Source: Curtobacterium guangdongense (GTDB taxonomy: Bacteria; Actinomycetota; Actinomycetes; Actinomycetales; Microbacteriaceae). Taken from it: 64,000 nucleotides of DNA. This document shows positions 50,406 to 59,210 of this stretch, piece by piece. The notes beneath the pieces are model-generated. The model ran no database searches. It worked only from the letters and a program-made list of their open reading frames with translations, and was not told the origin of the DNA. Each line of letters starts with the position of its first letter. Position 1 is the first letter of the stretch. The translations under genes were made by a program, and so were the position numbers. The stretch spans positions 62,001-126,000 of the forward strand of contig NZ_JBMPIT010000002.1 of assembly GCF_049341845.1 (NCBI RefSeq), written 5' to 3'.

Positions 50406-51464
50406 ATGCCGGACCACGAGACGAACCGCCCGCACAGGGCCCGAGTGCCGAGCGCTGCCCGGCAGTGGCTCTGGATCGGCGGTGCCGCGGTCGTGGTGAT
50501 CGCCGTCGTCGCGGCCGTCGCGCTCTGGCTGCCGAACCGGCCGAACGGCCCGGACGGCCGGCACATCGTCGAACGGAAGAGCGCCGCCCGGGCCTTCCCC
50601 GGTGGTCTCGCACGGCAGCCCGCGAACGAGAACCAGCCCGGCATGCGGGAGTCGGCCGCACGGCAGGACGGCGAGCAGGACACCGCCGACCGCATCGCCG
50701 TCATCGCGGACCAGCCGATCGCGACGTGGTTGACGAACCCCTCGGTCACCCGGACCCGTGCGACCATCCGCGACGTCGTCGCGAACGCCAGGAAGCAGGA
50801 CAGGACGCCGGTGTTCGTCCTCTACAACGTGCCCGACCGGGACTGCGGGCACTACTCGAAGGGCGGCACGACCGCGGCCGAGTACGTCCCGTGGGTGCGC
50901 TCCGCGGTGCGGGCGATGGCCGGGTCGAAGGCCGTCGTGCTGGTCGAACCCGACGCGATCGCGCAGATCCAGGTGTGCAAGCGGCTGCAGGACTCCCGCC
51001 TCCCCCTGCTCAGGAAGGCGGTGGACGCACTCACCGGCCACGGGCTGACGGTCTACCTCGACGGCGGCAACGAGAACCGCGTGCCGACGGCGTCGATGGC
51101 GAAGTGGCTCCGCGAGGCCGGGATCGACGAGACGCAGGGGTTCTTCACGAACGTGTCGAACTTCTACCGCGTCGACCAGGAGCGCGCGTACGCCGACCGA
51201 CTCGCCGATGCCGTCGGTGGTGATCCGCACTTCGTCATCGACGTCTCCCGGAACGGTCAGGGCTGGCGTGGCGACTGGTGCAACCCGAAGGGCGCAGGGC
51301 TCGGGCAGGACCCGCACGTGACCGCCGGGTCGAGCCGGCTGGACGCGCTGCTCTGGGTGAAGACGCCGGGGCTGAGCGACGGCACCTGCAACGGTGGCCC
51401 GGCAGCCGGCCAGTGGTGGGAGTCGTACGCGCTCGCCCTGGTCGAGAACCGCAAGGGCGACTGA
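50406..51464 (+). CDS. Glycoside hydrolase family 6 (endo/exo-cellulase)
   Basis: The 352-residue protein has an N-terminal membrane helix (WLWIGGAAVVVIAVVAAVAL, residues ~21-40) and a GH6 catalytic domain: FVLYNVPDRDCGHYSKGG, AVVLVEPDAIAQ with the general acid Asp183, VSNFYRVDQERAYADRL and DVSRNGQGWRGDWCNPKG. No carbohydrate-binding module is present, so it is probably a cell-anchored or cleaved beta-1,4-glucanase. ATG 50406 has GGGAGG 7 bases upstream. A CebR-like site lies upstream. It precedes the M4 protease by 44 bp. Confidence 0.92.
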   Translation: MPDHETNRPHRARVPSAARQWLWIGGAAVVVIAVVAAVALWLPNRPNGPDGRHIVERKSAARAFPGGLARQPANENQPGMRESAARQDGEQDTADRIAVIADQPIATWLTNPSVTRTRATIRDVVANARKQDRTPVFVLYNVPDRDCGHYSKGGTTAAEYVPWVRSAVRAMAGSKAVVLVEPDAIAQIQVCKRLQDSRLPLLRKAVDALTGHGLTVYLDGGNENRVPTASMAKWLREAGIDETQGFFTNVSNFYRVDQERAYADRLADAVGGDPHFVIDVSRNGQGWRGDWCNPKGAGLGQDPHVTAGSSRLDALLWVKTPGLSDGTCNGGPAAGQWWESYALALVENRKGD

Positions 51465-51508
51465 CGGGAGGCCCGGCTCGGCTCCGATTGTCGGCCGTCG
51501 GGGGTTCC

Positions 51509-52585
51509 ATGGTCACCATGACCTCCGCCCAGCCCCGATCCGACGGCCGCCGATCCGTCGTCCCGCCGTACCTGCTGCGCGCCATCGCGGACGCACCGTC
51601 GGACGCCTTCCCCCGCGCGACCCCTGCCGCGCGCACGGCCTTGGCCTCGCTCGCCGTCGTCGAGGCGCCCAAGCGCGAAGCACGACTCGGCATCCGGCAC
51701 GCCGCCGCGGCTCCCGACCGTTCGCCGCAGCGGAGCATCTTCGACGCGCACGGATCGACCGCGCTCCCCGGCACCCTCGTCCGCAGCGAAGGAGCCCCGG
51801 ACGCCGGTGACCCGGCCGTGGACGAGGCGTACGCGGGCCTCGGTGCGACCCACGCGTTCTGGCTCGACGTGTTCGGGCGCGTGTCGATCGACGGTGCCGG
51901 GCTCCCCCTCGACGCGAGCGTGCACTACGGCACCGACTACGACAACGCCTACTGGGACGGCACGCAGATGGTGTTCGGCGACGGGGACGGCGAGGTCTTC
52001 GAGCGCTTCACGATCGCCCTCGACGTCATCGGGCACGAGCTCGCACACGGGGTCACCCAGTACACGGCCGACCTGACCTACCAGGGGCAGTCCGGGGCAC
52101 TCAACGAGTCGGTGAGCGACGTGTTCGGCTCCCTCGTCGCGCAGTACGCCGCTGGACAGACCGCGGACCAGGCGAGCTGGCTCATCGGGGAGGGCCTCTT
52201 CACGCCGGCCGTGCACGGGGTGGCGCTCCGGTCCATGAAGGCACCGGGCACCGCGTACGACGATCCTGTGCTCGGCAAGGACCCGCAGCCGGCGACCATG
52301 GCCGGGTACGTCGACACCGAGGACGACTCGGGCGGCGTCCACACGAACTCGGGCATCCCGAACCACGCGTTCTACCTCGCGGCGACGGCGATCGGTGGTC
52401 GTGCGTGGGAAGGCGCCGGCGCGGTGTGGTGGGACGCGCTCACCTCGGCGGAGGTGACGGCCTCGATCGACTTCGCCGGCTTCGCCCGGGTCACGGTGTC
52501 CGCGGCCGACGCCCGGTTCGGGGCAGGCTCCCGCGAGTCGTCCGCCCTCGCCGAGGCATGGCGCACGGTCGGCGTGCTCGCCTGA
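51509..52585 (+). CDS. M4 metalloprotease, protealysin-like
   Basis: The 358-residue protease has the zinc motif HELAH (176-180) in VIGHELAHGVTQYTADL, the third ligand in GALNESVSDVFGSLV and the catalytic His region GGVHTNSGIPNHAFYLAA. It has no signal peptide. The short N-terminus with PPYLLRAIA (residues 19-27) matches the protealysin propeptide type rather than the long thermolysin propeptide. ATG 51509 has GGGGG upstream; 51518 is an alternative. The next gene is an emfourin-like inhibitor. Confidence 0.9.
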   Translation: MVTMTSAQPRSDGRRSVVPPYLLRAIADAPSDAFPRATPAARTALASLAVVEAPKREARLGIRHAAAAPDRSPQRSIFDAHGSTALPGTLVRSEGAPDAGDPAVDEAYAGLGATHAFWLDVFGRVSIDGAGLPLDASVHYGTDYDNAYWDGTQMVFGDGDGEVFERFTIALDVIGHELAHGVTQYTADLTYQGQSGALNESVSDVFGSLVAQYAAGQTADQASWLIGEGLFTPAVHGVALRSMKAPGTAYDDPVLGKDPQPATMAGYVDTEDDSGGVHTNSGIPNHAFYLAATAIGGRAWEGAGAVWWDALTSAEVTASIDFAGFARVTVSAADARFGAGSRESSALAEAWRTVGVLA

Positions 52586-52626
52586 TCGCCCGGCCGGACC
52601 GCGCCGCGCGGGGGTATTTTCGGGAC

Positions 52627-52899
52627 ATGCACATCGTCGTCCGCCGGAGTGGTGGGGTCGCCGGCCTCACGCGTGGGTGGCGCGTGGACACGGAGTCCTG
52701 CGACGACCCGGACGGCTGGTACGACCTCGTCGACGCCCTCCCCCGCGAGCCGCCGGTCCGACGCCGGGGACGGGTACCGGACGACTTCGAGTGGACGATC
52801 ACCGTCGCCAGGACCACCGTGCGGATGCCGGGCAGCCAGCTCGACGGCCAGTGGGCCGCGCTCGTGGACCGGGTGCGTGCCGAGGGCGACCCGACCTGA
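52627..52899 (+). CDS. Emfourin-like protealysin inhibitor
   Basis: The 90-residue protein starts MHIVVRRSGGVAGLTRGW and has DDFEWTITV and RMPGSQLDGQWAALVDRVR, matching my recollection of emfourin, the small inhibitor encoded next to protealysin-like proteases in Serratia and other bacteria. It has no signal peptide. Its gene lies 41 bp downstream of the protease, in the same direction, which is the known pair arrangement. Family assignment is from remembered sequence pattern and context, not a search. Confidence 0.8.
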   Translation: MHIVVRRSGGVAGLTRGWRVDTESCDDPDGWYDLVDALPREPPVRRRGRVPDDFEWTITVARTTVRMPGSQLDGQWAALVDRVRAEGDPT

Positions 52900-52956
52900 C
52901 GCACCCGGCCAGGGCCTCCCGTCCGGCGTCCGCCGCCCCGCACCCTTCAGCCCGTC

Positions 52957-53018
52957 CGCGCCCCGTTACGAACATCGCGCCCCGCCGTGACGGGGCGCGA
53001 TGTTCGTAACGGGGCGCG
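52957..53018. repeat. 28-bp perfect palindrome between convergent inhibitor and helR genes
   Basis: Arms 52957-52984 and 52991-53018 are exact reverse complements around a 6-base loop. The core includes GTTACGAACATCGCG. It lies where the emfourin-like gene and helR converge and has no T-tract. No relative of this sequence is seen elsewhere in the window. Confidence 0.88.
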
Positions 53019-53059
53019 ATCTGCGAACGACCACGCGCCGGCGCCCGACCGTGGACGGG

Positions 53060-55303
53060 TCAGCCGACGTCGATGACCGTCAGACGACGCGTCGGACGGG
53101 TCATCGCGACGTAGACCGCTGCGGCCGCGCGGGCCGCGTCGTCCCCGACGCCGTCCGGGTCCACGAGCAGCACGCCGTCGAACTCCAGCCCCTTGGCGTC
53201 GGCGCCGGTGAGGACCGTGACCGATCCCGGACGCGGTGACCCGAGGCTCCGGACGTCGAGGTCGGACTGCGCGAGACGCTGCCGCACGGCGTCGACCTGG
53301 GCGTCCGGCACGATCACGCCCATCGTCCCCGAGCCGATGTGCTCGCGCTCGGACGCCACCGTCGTGCCGATGGTGTCGAGGACCTCGGCGCGGGATGCTC
53401 GGAGCCGCACGACGGGATCGCCGTCGCGAACCGCCTGGTTCGCGGTGACCGTGAGCCCGGCGGACGCGGCGAACGCTCCCGCTGCCTCGACGATGGACCG
53501 CGGCGTGCGGTAGTTGACCGTGAGTTCCTCGACGCGGTGGTCGAGCGGGACCTGCGGGGCACGACCGCGACGGCGTCGAGCGAGCGCGCCGACGACGTCG
53601 TCCCAGGTGCGGGCGGCTCCGGGCGAGGACCCCTGCGCCATGTCGCCGACGATCGTGAACGAGCGCAACGGGTTGCGGCGGGCGAGCACGCGCCACTGCA
53701 TCGGCGAGAGCTCCTGCGCCTCGTCGACGACGATGTGGCCGTACGTCCACTCCCGGTCCTCGGCCGCGCGCTCCGCGGTGCTCCGCGGGTCGCCGCCCTC
53801 GGCGAAGGCTCCGGCGACCTGCTCGGCCGTGACGATGCCCTCGACGCCCATGTTCTCGATGGCCTGCCGGGCGTTCTCGATGTCCCGGTTGCGACTCGCC
53901 TTCGCCTGGCGCTTCGCGGCACCGCCCGTCGGGTCGAACGTGCCGAGGAGTTCGGCGGCCTCGTCGAGGAGCGGGACGTCCTCGACCGTGAACGTCGCCC
54001 CACGCTCCCGCGCCAGCAGGGCACGACGCTCCGGAGTCCAGTTCGGGGTGAGGGACGCGAGCCAGTTCGGTCGGGCGTAGAGGTCCTCGAGCAGCTTCTC
54101 CGCCGGCAGCGGCAGCCACGCGGTGTTCAGCAGCACGCGGGCGTCGTACGACGAGCGGATGTCCTCGCGCAGGACCTTGATGTCCGCGTCGTCGACGGTC
54201 GTGCCGCGGTCGCGGAGTTGGTCGGCCAGGAGCTTCGTCATGGCGTCGAGGGCGATCTTGTTGAACGTGACCCTGGCGACGTTGTGGGGCTTCCCACGGT
54301 CCTGGGCCCGGCGCATCGCGTCCGCGACGAGCTGCGGCGGGACGACGAGCCGTTCACCCTCGACGTCGAGGGTCACCGACTCCGTGGGTACGACCTGCCG
54401 CGAGCGGACCGCGCGGCGGAGCAGGTCGGCGATCTCGGCCGAGCCCTTGACCGCGGCGGTCTCCCGGCGGTCGTGCGTCGTCGCGTGCACACCGGGGTAG
54501 AGCGACCCGAGCGAGGCCATCACGACGCCGGTCTCGCCGAGGGACGGCAGCACCTGCTCGATGTAGGTCAGGAACGCCGGGGACGGTCCGACGACGAGCA
54601 CACCGGAGCCCCGGAGCCGCTCGCGGTAGGAGTACAGCAGGTACGCGGCGCGGTGCAGTGCCACGGCGGTCTTGCCCGTGCCGGGGCCGCCCTGCACGAT
54701 GAGGACCCCCTCGAGCGGGGAGCGGATGATGCGGTCCTGCTCGCCCTGGATGGTCGCGACGATGTCGGTCATCCGGCCGGTGCGCTCGGCGGTGACGGCG
54801 GCGAGCAGGGCACCCTCGCCCTGCAGGTGCGTGCGCTCGTCGTCGTAGAGCGTGGCGTCGAACACCTCGTCCTCGACGCCGACGACCGATCGGCCCTCGA
54901 GCGAGAGGTGCCGACGGGCACGCATGCCCATCGGGTGCGCGGCGGTGGCCTGGTAGAAGGCGCTCGCACCGGGGACGCGCCAGTCGAGCAGGAGCGGGCG
55001 GTGGTCCCGATCGCGGAGCCCGACGCGGCCGATGTACCGGAACGCGTCCTCGCCCGCGGGAGGATCGGCGACCTCGAGCCGACCGAAGACGAGCCGGTCC
55101 CCGACGCGCTCGAGCGTGGCGATGGTGTCCTCGTAGAGCTTGGCGAACGCGTCGCGCTCGCTGCGGCTCTGGTGGTTCCCACCGACCGCCTGACGACGGG
55201 TCTCGGTGAGGCGCTGTTCGGCCTCGGCGGTCAGTTCGTCGAGTCGGGCGAAGAGCCCGTCGACGTACGTACTCTCACGGTCGATCTCGGTCGGTTCGGA
55301 CAC
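53060..55303 (-). CDS. helR: HelR/HelD-like RNA polymerase-associated helicase
   Basis: The 747-residue UvrD/Rep-like ATPase has Walker A GGPGTGKTA, VDEAQELSPMQWRVLARR (Walker B) and NYRTPRSIVEAAG. It has the N-terminal coiled-coil arm (STYVDGLFARLDELTAEAEQ) and LLDWRVPGASAFY typical of HelD/HelR. HelR in actinobacteria removes stalled RNA polymerase and gives rifamycin resistance. GTG 55303 has GAAGGGTGG upstream. The promoter carries a 10-bp inverted repeat around its -10. Confidence 0.92.
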   Translation of the reverse strand: MSEPTEIDRESTYVDGLFARLDELTAEAEQRLTETRRQAVGGNHQSRSERDAFAKLYEDTIATLERVGDRLVFGRLEVADPPAGEDAFRYIGRVGLRDRDHRPLLLDWRVPGASAFYQATAAHPMGMRARRHLSLEGRSVVGVEDEVFDATLYDDERTHLQGEGALLAAVTAERTGRMTDIVATIQGEQDRIIRSPLEGVLIVQGGPGTGKTAVALHRAAYLLYSYRERLRGSGVLVVGPSPAFLTYIEQVLPSLGETGVVMASLGSLYPGVHATTHDRRETAAVKGSAEIADLLRRAVRSRQVVPTESVTLDVEGERLVVPPQLVADAMRRAQDRGKPHNVARVTFNKIALDAMTKLLADQLRDRGTTVDDADIKVLREDIRSSYDARVLLNTAWLPLPAEKLLEDLYARPNWLASLTPNWTPERRALLARERGATFTVEDVPLLDEAAELLGTFDPTGGAAKRQAKASRNRDIENARQAIENMGVEGIVTAEQVAGAFAEGGDPRSTAERAAEDREWTYGHIVVDEAQELSPMQWRVLARRNPLRSFTIVGDMAQGSSPGAARTWDDVVGALARRRRGRAPQVPLDHRVEELTVNYRTPRSIVEAAGAFAASAGLTVTANQAVRDGDPVVRLRASRAEVLDTIGTTVASEREHIGSGTMGVIVPDAQVDAVRQRLAQSDLDVRSLGSPRPGSVTVLTGADAKGLEFDGVLLVDPDGVGDDAARAAAAVYVAMTRPTRRLTVIDVG

Positions 55304-55315
55304 ACGCCACCCTTC

Positions 55316-55349
55316 GGGACAGGGGTATCCAGTGTAGTCCCCCTGTCCC
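55316..55349 (-). promoter_or_regulatory. Inverted repeat framing the helR promoter
   Basis: GGGACAGGGG (55316-55325) and CCCCTGTCCC (55340-55349) are exact reverse complements, 14 bp apart. Read on the minus strand, TACACT (55336-55331) lies in the spacer as a plausible -10. Rifamycin-responsive genes in actinobacteria, including helR, are known to carry an inverted-repeat element upstream; this could be such a site or a repressor operator. Confidence 0.65.
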
Positions 55350-55403
55350 GATGGGCCGAGCCGCTCCGTCGCGCTGTTCGGCTCGTCCCGGATGGCGGGC
55401 GCG

Positions 55404-56249
55404 CTACATCTCTTCGTGGGTGTCCGGGTCGCCGTCCCAGAGCCGGCCGCGCTCGAGACCGGAGATCGCCGAGACCTCGTCGTCGGAGAGCGTGAACCCG
55501 AACACGTCGAGGTTCTCGCGCTGCCGGTCGGCGTCGCCGGACTTCGGCACCGGGATCGCACCGAGCTGGGTGTGCCAGCGCAGCACGACCTGCCCGGGGG
55601 TGACCCCGTGTGCGGCAGCCGCGGCGGTGATCGGTTCCTCGGTGAGGAGCTCGGACCGCTTGGCGAGCGGGCTCCAGCTCTCGGTGACGATCCCGAGGTC
55701 CGCGTGCACCGCCCGGAGGTCCGCCTGGGGGAAGTACGGGTGCAGCTCGACCTGGTTCACCGCGGGGGCGACACCGGTCGCGTCGATGATGCGTGCCAGG
55801 TGCGCCGGCGTGAAGTTCGAGACGCCGATCGAGCGGACCTTGCCGCTGTCGCGGAGGTCGACGAACGCCTTCCACGTGTCCACGAACTTGTCCACCGACG
55901 GGTTCGGCCAGTGGATCAGGTAGAGGTCGACGTAGTCGAGGCCGAGGTTCCCCAGGGTCTCGTCGATCGACTTGTGCGCTTCGCCCCAGCCGTGGTGACG
56001 CCCGGGGAGCTTCGACGTGACGAAGAGCTCGTCGCGCGGGACGTCCGACTCGCGCACCGCACGACCGACGGCGTCCTCGTTGCCGTAGTTGAGCGCGGTG
56101 TCGAGCAGGCGGTACCCGCTCGCGATGCCGGTGCCGATCGCGGCAGCGCCCTCGTCGCCGTCCAGCGAGTACGTGCCGAGGCCCAGCACGGGCATCTGGT
56201 GCCCGTCGTTGAGCTCGACCGTCGGGGCGAGCGGGACGGTCCCCGCCAT
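55404..56249 (-). CDS. Aldo/keto reductase
   Basis: The 281-residue NADPH-dependent reductase has PVLGLGTYSLDGDEGAAAI, GYRLLDTALNYGNEDAVG (catalytic Asp/Tyr), LYLIHWPNPSVDKFVDTWKA and IPVPKSGDADRQRENL (NADP site). The group is the AKR5/YvgN-like family that reduces methylglyoxal, diketogulonate or other small carbonyls. Its ATG shares one base with the FKBP stop (TGATG). Confidence 0.93.
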   Translation of the reverse strand: MAGTVPLAPTVELNDGHQMPVLGLGTYSLDGDEGAAAIGTGIASGYRLLDTALNYGNEDAVGRAVRESDVPRDELFVTSKLPGRHHGWGEAHKSIDETLGNLGLDYVDLYLIHWPNPSVDKFVDTWKAFVDLRDSGKVRSIGVSNFTPAHLARIIDATGVAPAVNQVELHPYFPQADLRAVHADLGIVTESWSPLAKRSELLTEEPITAAAAAHGVTPGQVVLRWHTQLGAIPVPKSGDADRQRENLDVFGFTLSDDEVSAISGLERGRLWDGDPDTHEEM

Positions 56250-56620
56250 CAGCGCACCCCGAGCAGGTCGATCACGAAGATCAGGGTCTTGCCGGACAGG
56301 AAGTGTCCGCCGCCGGCCGGGCCGTAGGCGAGCTCCGGCGGGACGACGAGCTTGCGACGCCCGCCGACCTTCATGCCGGGGATGCCCTCCTGCCAGCCAC
56401 GGACGAGCGCCGCGAGCGGGAAGTCGATCGGCTCGCCACGGTTCCACGAGCTGTCGAACTCCTCGCCGGACTCGTACTCGACGCCGGCGTAGTGCACCTT
56501 CACGGTCGAGCCGGCGGACGCTTCGTCCCCGGTGCCCTCGACGATGTCGGTGATGACGAGGTCGGTGGGGGCCGGGCCCTCGGGGGCGTCGAACTCGGGC
56601 TTGCTGTTCAGGTCAGTCAT
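56249..56620 (-). CDS. FKBP-type peptidyl-prolyl cis-trans isomerase
   Basis: The 123-residue cytosolic FKBP has VKVHYAGVEYESGEEFDSSW, PIDFPLAALVRGWQEGIPGM and ELAYGPAGGG, the classic FK506-binding pocket. It assists proline isomerisation in folding. It forms a two-gene unit with the aldo/keto reductase downstream. Confidence 0.94.
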   Translation of the reverse strand: MTDLNSKPEFDAPEGPAPTDLVITDIVEGTGDEASAGSTVKVHYAGVEYESGEEFDSSWNRGEPIDFPLAALVRGWQEGIPGMKVGGRRKLVVPPELAYGPAGGGHFLSGKTLIFVIDLLGVR

Positions 56621-56669
56621 GCGATCCAGTCAACCAGAGACGACGGACAGCCCCCAGAATGGTTCCACC

Positions 56670-57989
56670 GTGACACAACCCACTCCAGCACCGCCGCGCC
56701 GCCGCGTCTTCGCCGACCTCACCCCGCTCCGCCGCTCCCCCGCGTTCGCCCGACTCTGGGCGGGCACCGCGATCGCCGGCATCGGCACGCAGATGACGAC
56801 CGTCGCCGTCGGGCTCGAGGTGTACGACATCACGCACTCGACCTTCGCCGTCGCGCTCGTCGGCGTGATCGCGCTCCTGCCGATGATCGTCGCCGGTCTC
56901 TACGGCGGGATGCTCGCCGACGCGTTCGATCGGCGCACCGTGGCACTGGTGTCGAGCATCGTGGCCTGGGCCGCGGTCGCGCTCATCGCGACGCACGCGT
57001 GGCTCGGCCTGCACAGCGTCGCGCTGCTCTACGTCCTCGCCACCGTGAACGCCGTCGCGGCGACCGTCAGCAACGCCTCCCGCTCCGCGATCGTGCCGAG
57101 GCTCGTCGGAACCGACCTGCTCCCGGCGGCGAGCGCCCTCGGCGGCATCGCGTCGGGCTTCCAGGTCACGGTGGGCCCCGCGATCGCCGGGGTCCTCATC
57201 GCGTCGGTCGGGTTCGCGCCGACCTACACGATCGACGTCGTGTTGTTCACGTTCGCGTTCGCCGGGGTGTTCACGCTGCCGAGGATGGCCGCCGACCACG
57301 GCGCCCTGAAGCCCGGGCTCGGCTCGCTCGTCGAGGGTGCCAGGTTCCTCCGGAAGTCCCGCAACATCACCATGACGTTCGTCCTGGACGTCGTCGCGAT
57401 GACCTTCGGGCAGCCCCGCGTGCTCTTCCCCGCGATCGGCGCCCTCGTGATCGGCGGCGGCGCCGTCACGGTCGGGACGCTCACCGCCGCCTACGCCGTC
57501 GGTGCGTTGCTCTCGAGCGTGTTCTCCGGCCCGCTCGGCCACGTCCGCCGCCAGGGCGAGGCCGTCGGGTGGGCGATCACGGCCTACGGCGCCGCGATCG
57601 CCGCGTTCGGCGTGGTCGTCGCCCTCGCGCACGCGCTCGGAGGCCGCGCCGGCGACTCGTTCAGCACCGGGATCCTGCCGGCGCTCGGGTTCGCCGCGCT
57701 CTTCCTCGCCCTGGCCGGAGGCGCGGACAACGTCAGCTCGGTGTTCCGGAACACGATCCTGCAGGCAGCGTCGCCCGACGGCATGCGCGGCCGGCTGCAG
57801 GGCATCTTCATCGTCGTCGTCACCGGCGGCCCGCGGCTCGGCGACCTGTACGCCGGCCTGGTCGTCGCCGCCGGCATCGCCGTCCCGCCGATCCTCGGCG
57901 GCGTCGCGATCATCGGTCTCGTCGCGCTGCTCCTGCGCCTCGTCCCCTCGTTCCGCCGCTACGACGCCCTGCACCCCCACGCCAACTGA
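56670..57989 (+). CDS. MFS transporter, MFS_3/EntS-like
   Basis: The 439-residue protein has about twelve hydrophobic helices, starting ADLTPLRRSPAFARLWAGTA. The loop between helices 2 and 3 reads GGMLADAFDRRTVAL. The architecture matches the MFS_3 group (EntS enterobactin exporter and related drug pumps). Substrate unknown. GTG 56670 is chosen. It is divergent from the FKBP gene and followed by a hairpin at 58034. Confidence 0.88.
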   Translation: MTQPTPAPPRRRVFADLTPLRRSPAFARLWAGTAIAGIGTQMTTVAVGLEVYDITHSTFAVALVGVIALLPMIVAGLYGGMLADAFDRRTVALVSSIVAWAAVALIATHAWLGLHSVALLYVLATVNAVAATVSNASRSAIVPRLVGTDLLPAASALGGIASGFQVTVGPAIAGVLIASVGFAPTYTIDVVLFTFAFAGVFTLPRMAADHGALKPGLGSLVEGARFLRKSRNITMTFVLDVVAMTFGQPRVLFPAIGALVIGGGAVTVGTLTAAYAVGALLSSVFSGPLGHVRRQGEAVGWAITAYGAAIAAFGVVVALAHALGGRAGDSFSTGILPALGFAALFLALAGGADNVSSVFRNTILQAASPDGMRGRLQGIFIVVVTGGPRLGDLYAGLVVAAGIAVPPILGGVAIIGLVALLLRLVPSFRRYDALHPHAN

Positions 57990-58033
57990 GGTCCGGTCGC
58001 CCGGACCGGACCGGACCCGACGCGACCAGCAGG

Positions 58034-58077
58034 CGGACGGGAGGCTCGTGGCGGCCCCGCCACGAGCCTCCCGTCCG
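58034..58077 (+). terminator. 21-bp perfect hairpin (GGACGGGAGGC family)
   Basis: Arms 58034-58054 and 58057-58077 are exact reverse complements with a 2-base loop, 45 bp past the MFS stop. The core CGGACGGGAGGCTCG is shared with the hairpins at 35887, 40030 and 60756. It probably ends MFS transcription before the YihY gene. Confidence 0.8.
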
Positions 58078-58121
58078 GCGGAGCACCGGACCAGGGCGCG
58101 TGGCCGGGTAGATTCGTGCAC

Positions 58122-59207
58122 ATGCCGGACCCGACTGCGCGCGAACTCCAGCGGACCGGGGTCCGCGCCGTCGTGCGCCGCACCTACCACTCGGTGATCC
58201 GGCACCGTGTCGTCGACGCAGCGGCCTCCCTGACGTTCTTCGCGCTGCTCACCGTCTTCCCGGCGACCCTCACGGTCGTCTCGGCACTCGCGATCGTGGA
58301 CCGCACCGGCGACAGCCTCTCCGACATCATCGAGATCATCGGCTTCATCGTGCGGCCGGAGACCGCCGAGCACCTCGAAGAGCCACTGCGCCAGCTCCTG
58401 ACGCTCGACAACCCGTGGCTCGGGTTCTCGACCGGCGTCGTGCTGACGCTGTGGTCGCTGTCCGGGTACGCGACCGCGTTCGGCCGCGCCATGAACACCG
58501 CGTACGAGGTCGAGGAGGGCCGCCGGATCTGGAAGTTCCGCAGCATGATGCTCCTCGTCACGCTGCTCGTCATGGTCGGCGGCGCGATCGCCATCGTCAT
58601 CCTGCTCGGGACCCCGACCATCTCGGCCGCGATCGTCCACCAGCTGGGCTGGGCGACGTGGATCGACGACCTCTGGAACGTCGTGAAGTGGCCGGTCCTG
58701 GCGGTGGACCTCGTCGTGATGGTCGCGGTGCTCTACTACGCGACCCCGAACGTGAAGACGCCGCAGCTCCGGTGGGTGTCCGCCGGCGCCGCGTTCGCCA
58801 TCGTGGCGTGGGCGATCGCCACGTTCGGGTTCTCCCTCTACGTGGAGACCGTCGGCGGCGGCAACCGGGCGTACGGCTGGCTCGGCGGCGCGATCCTGCT
58901 GCTCGTCTACCTGTACATCTCGAACTTCGTGCTCGTCGTCGGCGGCGAACTCGACTCCGAGGTGATCCGGATGCGGCAGCTCCTCGCCGGGATCGAGGCC
59001 GACGAGGCCATCCGGCTCCCGCTCCGTGACGTCACGCGCAACTTCACGCTCGCACGGTGGCGGGACGCCGACATCGCTGCGGCGCACGAGGTCAGGACCG
59101 CGGCGGCACGCCTCCCCCAGGCCGAACCCCACGACGAGGAGCAGGAGCGCCTCCGCACGGTCTCCGACCAGGTCAGGGTCGGCGAGCCGCCGATGCCCAC
59201 GCCCTAG
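58122..59207 (+). CDS. YihY/virulence factor BrkB family membrane protein
   Basis: The 361-residue protein has six hydrophobic helices and the YihY signature: AASLTFFALLTVFPATLTVVSAL, WSLSGYATAFGRAMNTAYEV and ILLLVYLYISNFVLVVGGELD. The C-terminal ~70 residues are hydrophilic. Members are putative transporters or envelope proteins with no settled function; RNase BN activity assigned earlier to the family is not supported. ATG 58122 (MPDP) or GTG 58116 may be the start. Confidence 0.9.
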   Translation: MPDPTARELQRTGVRAVVRRTYHSVIRHRVVDAAASLTFFALLTVFPATLTVVSALAIVDRTGDSLSDIIEIIGFIVRPETAEHLEEPLRQLLTLDNPWLGFSTGVVLTLWSLSGYATAFGRAMNTAYEVEEGRRIWKFRSMMLLVTLLVMVGGAIAIVILLGTPTISAAIVHQLGWATWIDDLWNVVKWPVLAVDLVVMVAVLYYATPNVKTPQLRWVSAGAAFAIVAWAIATFGFSLYVETVGGGNRAYGWLGGAILLLVYLYISNFVLVVGGELDSEVIRMRQLLAGIEADEAIRLPLRDVTRNFTLARWRDADIAAAHEVRTAAARLPQAEPHDEEQERLRTVSDQVRVGEPPMPTP

Positions 59208-59210
59208 TCG

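Noticed and set aside
56613..59132. Long minus-strand open frame opposite the MFS and YihY genes
   Set aside because: Composition is Asp/Arg/Gly-rich shadow coding of two membrane proteins on the other strand; no recognisable domain.
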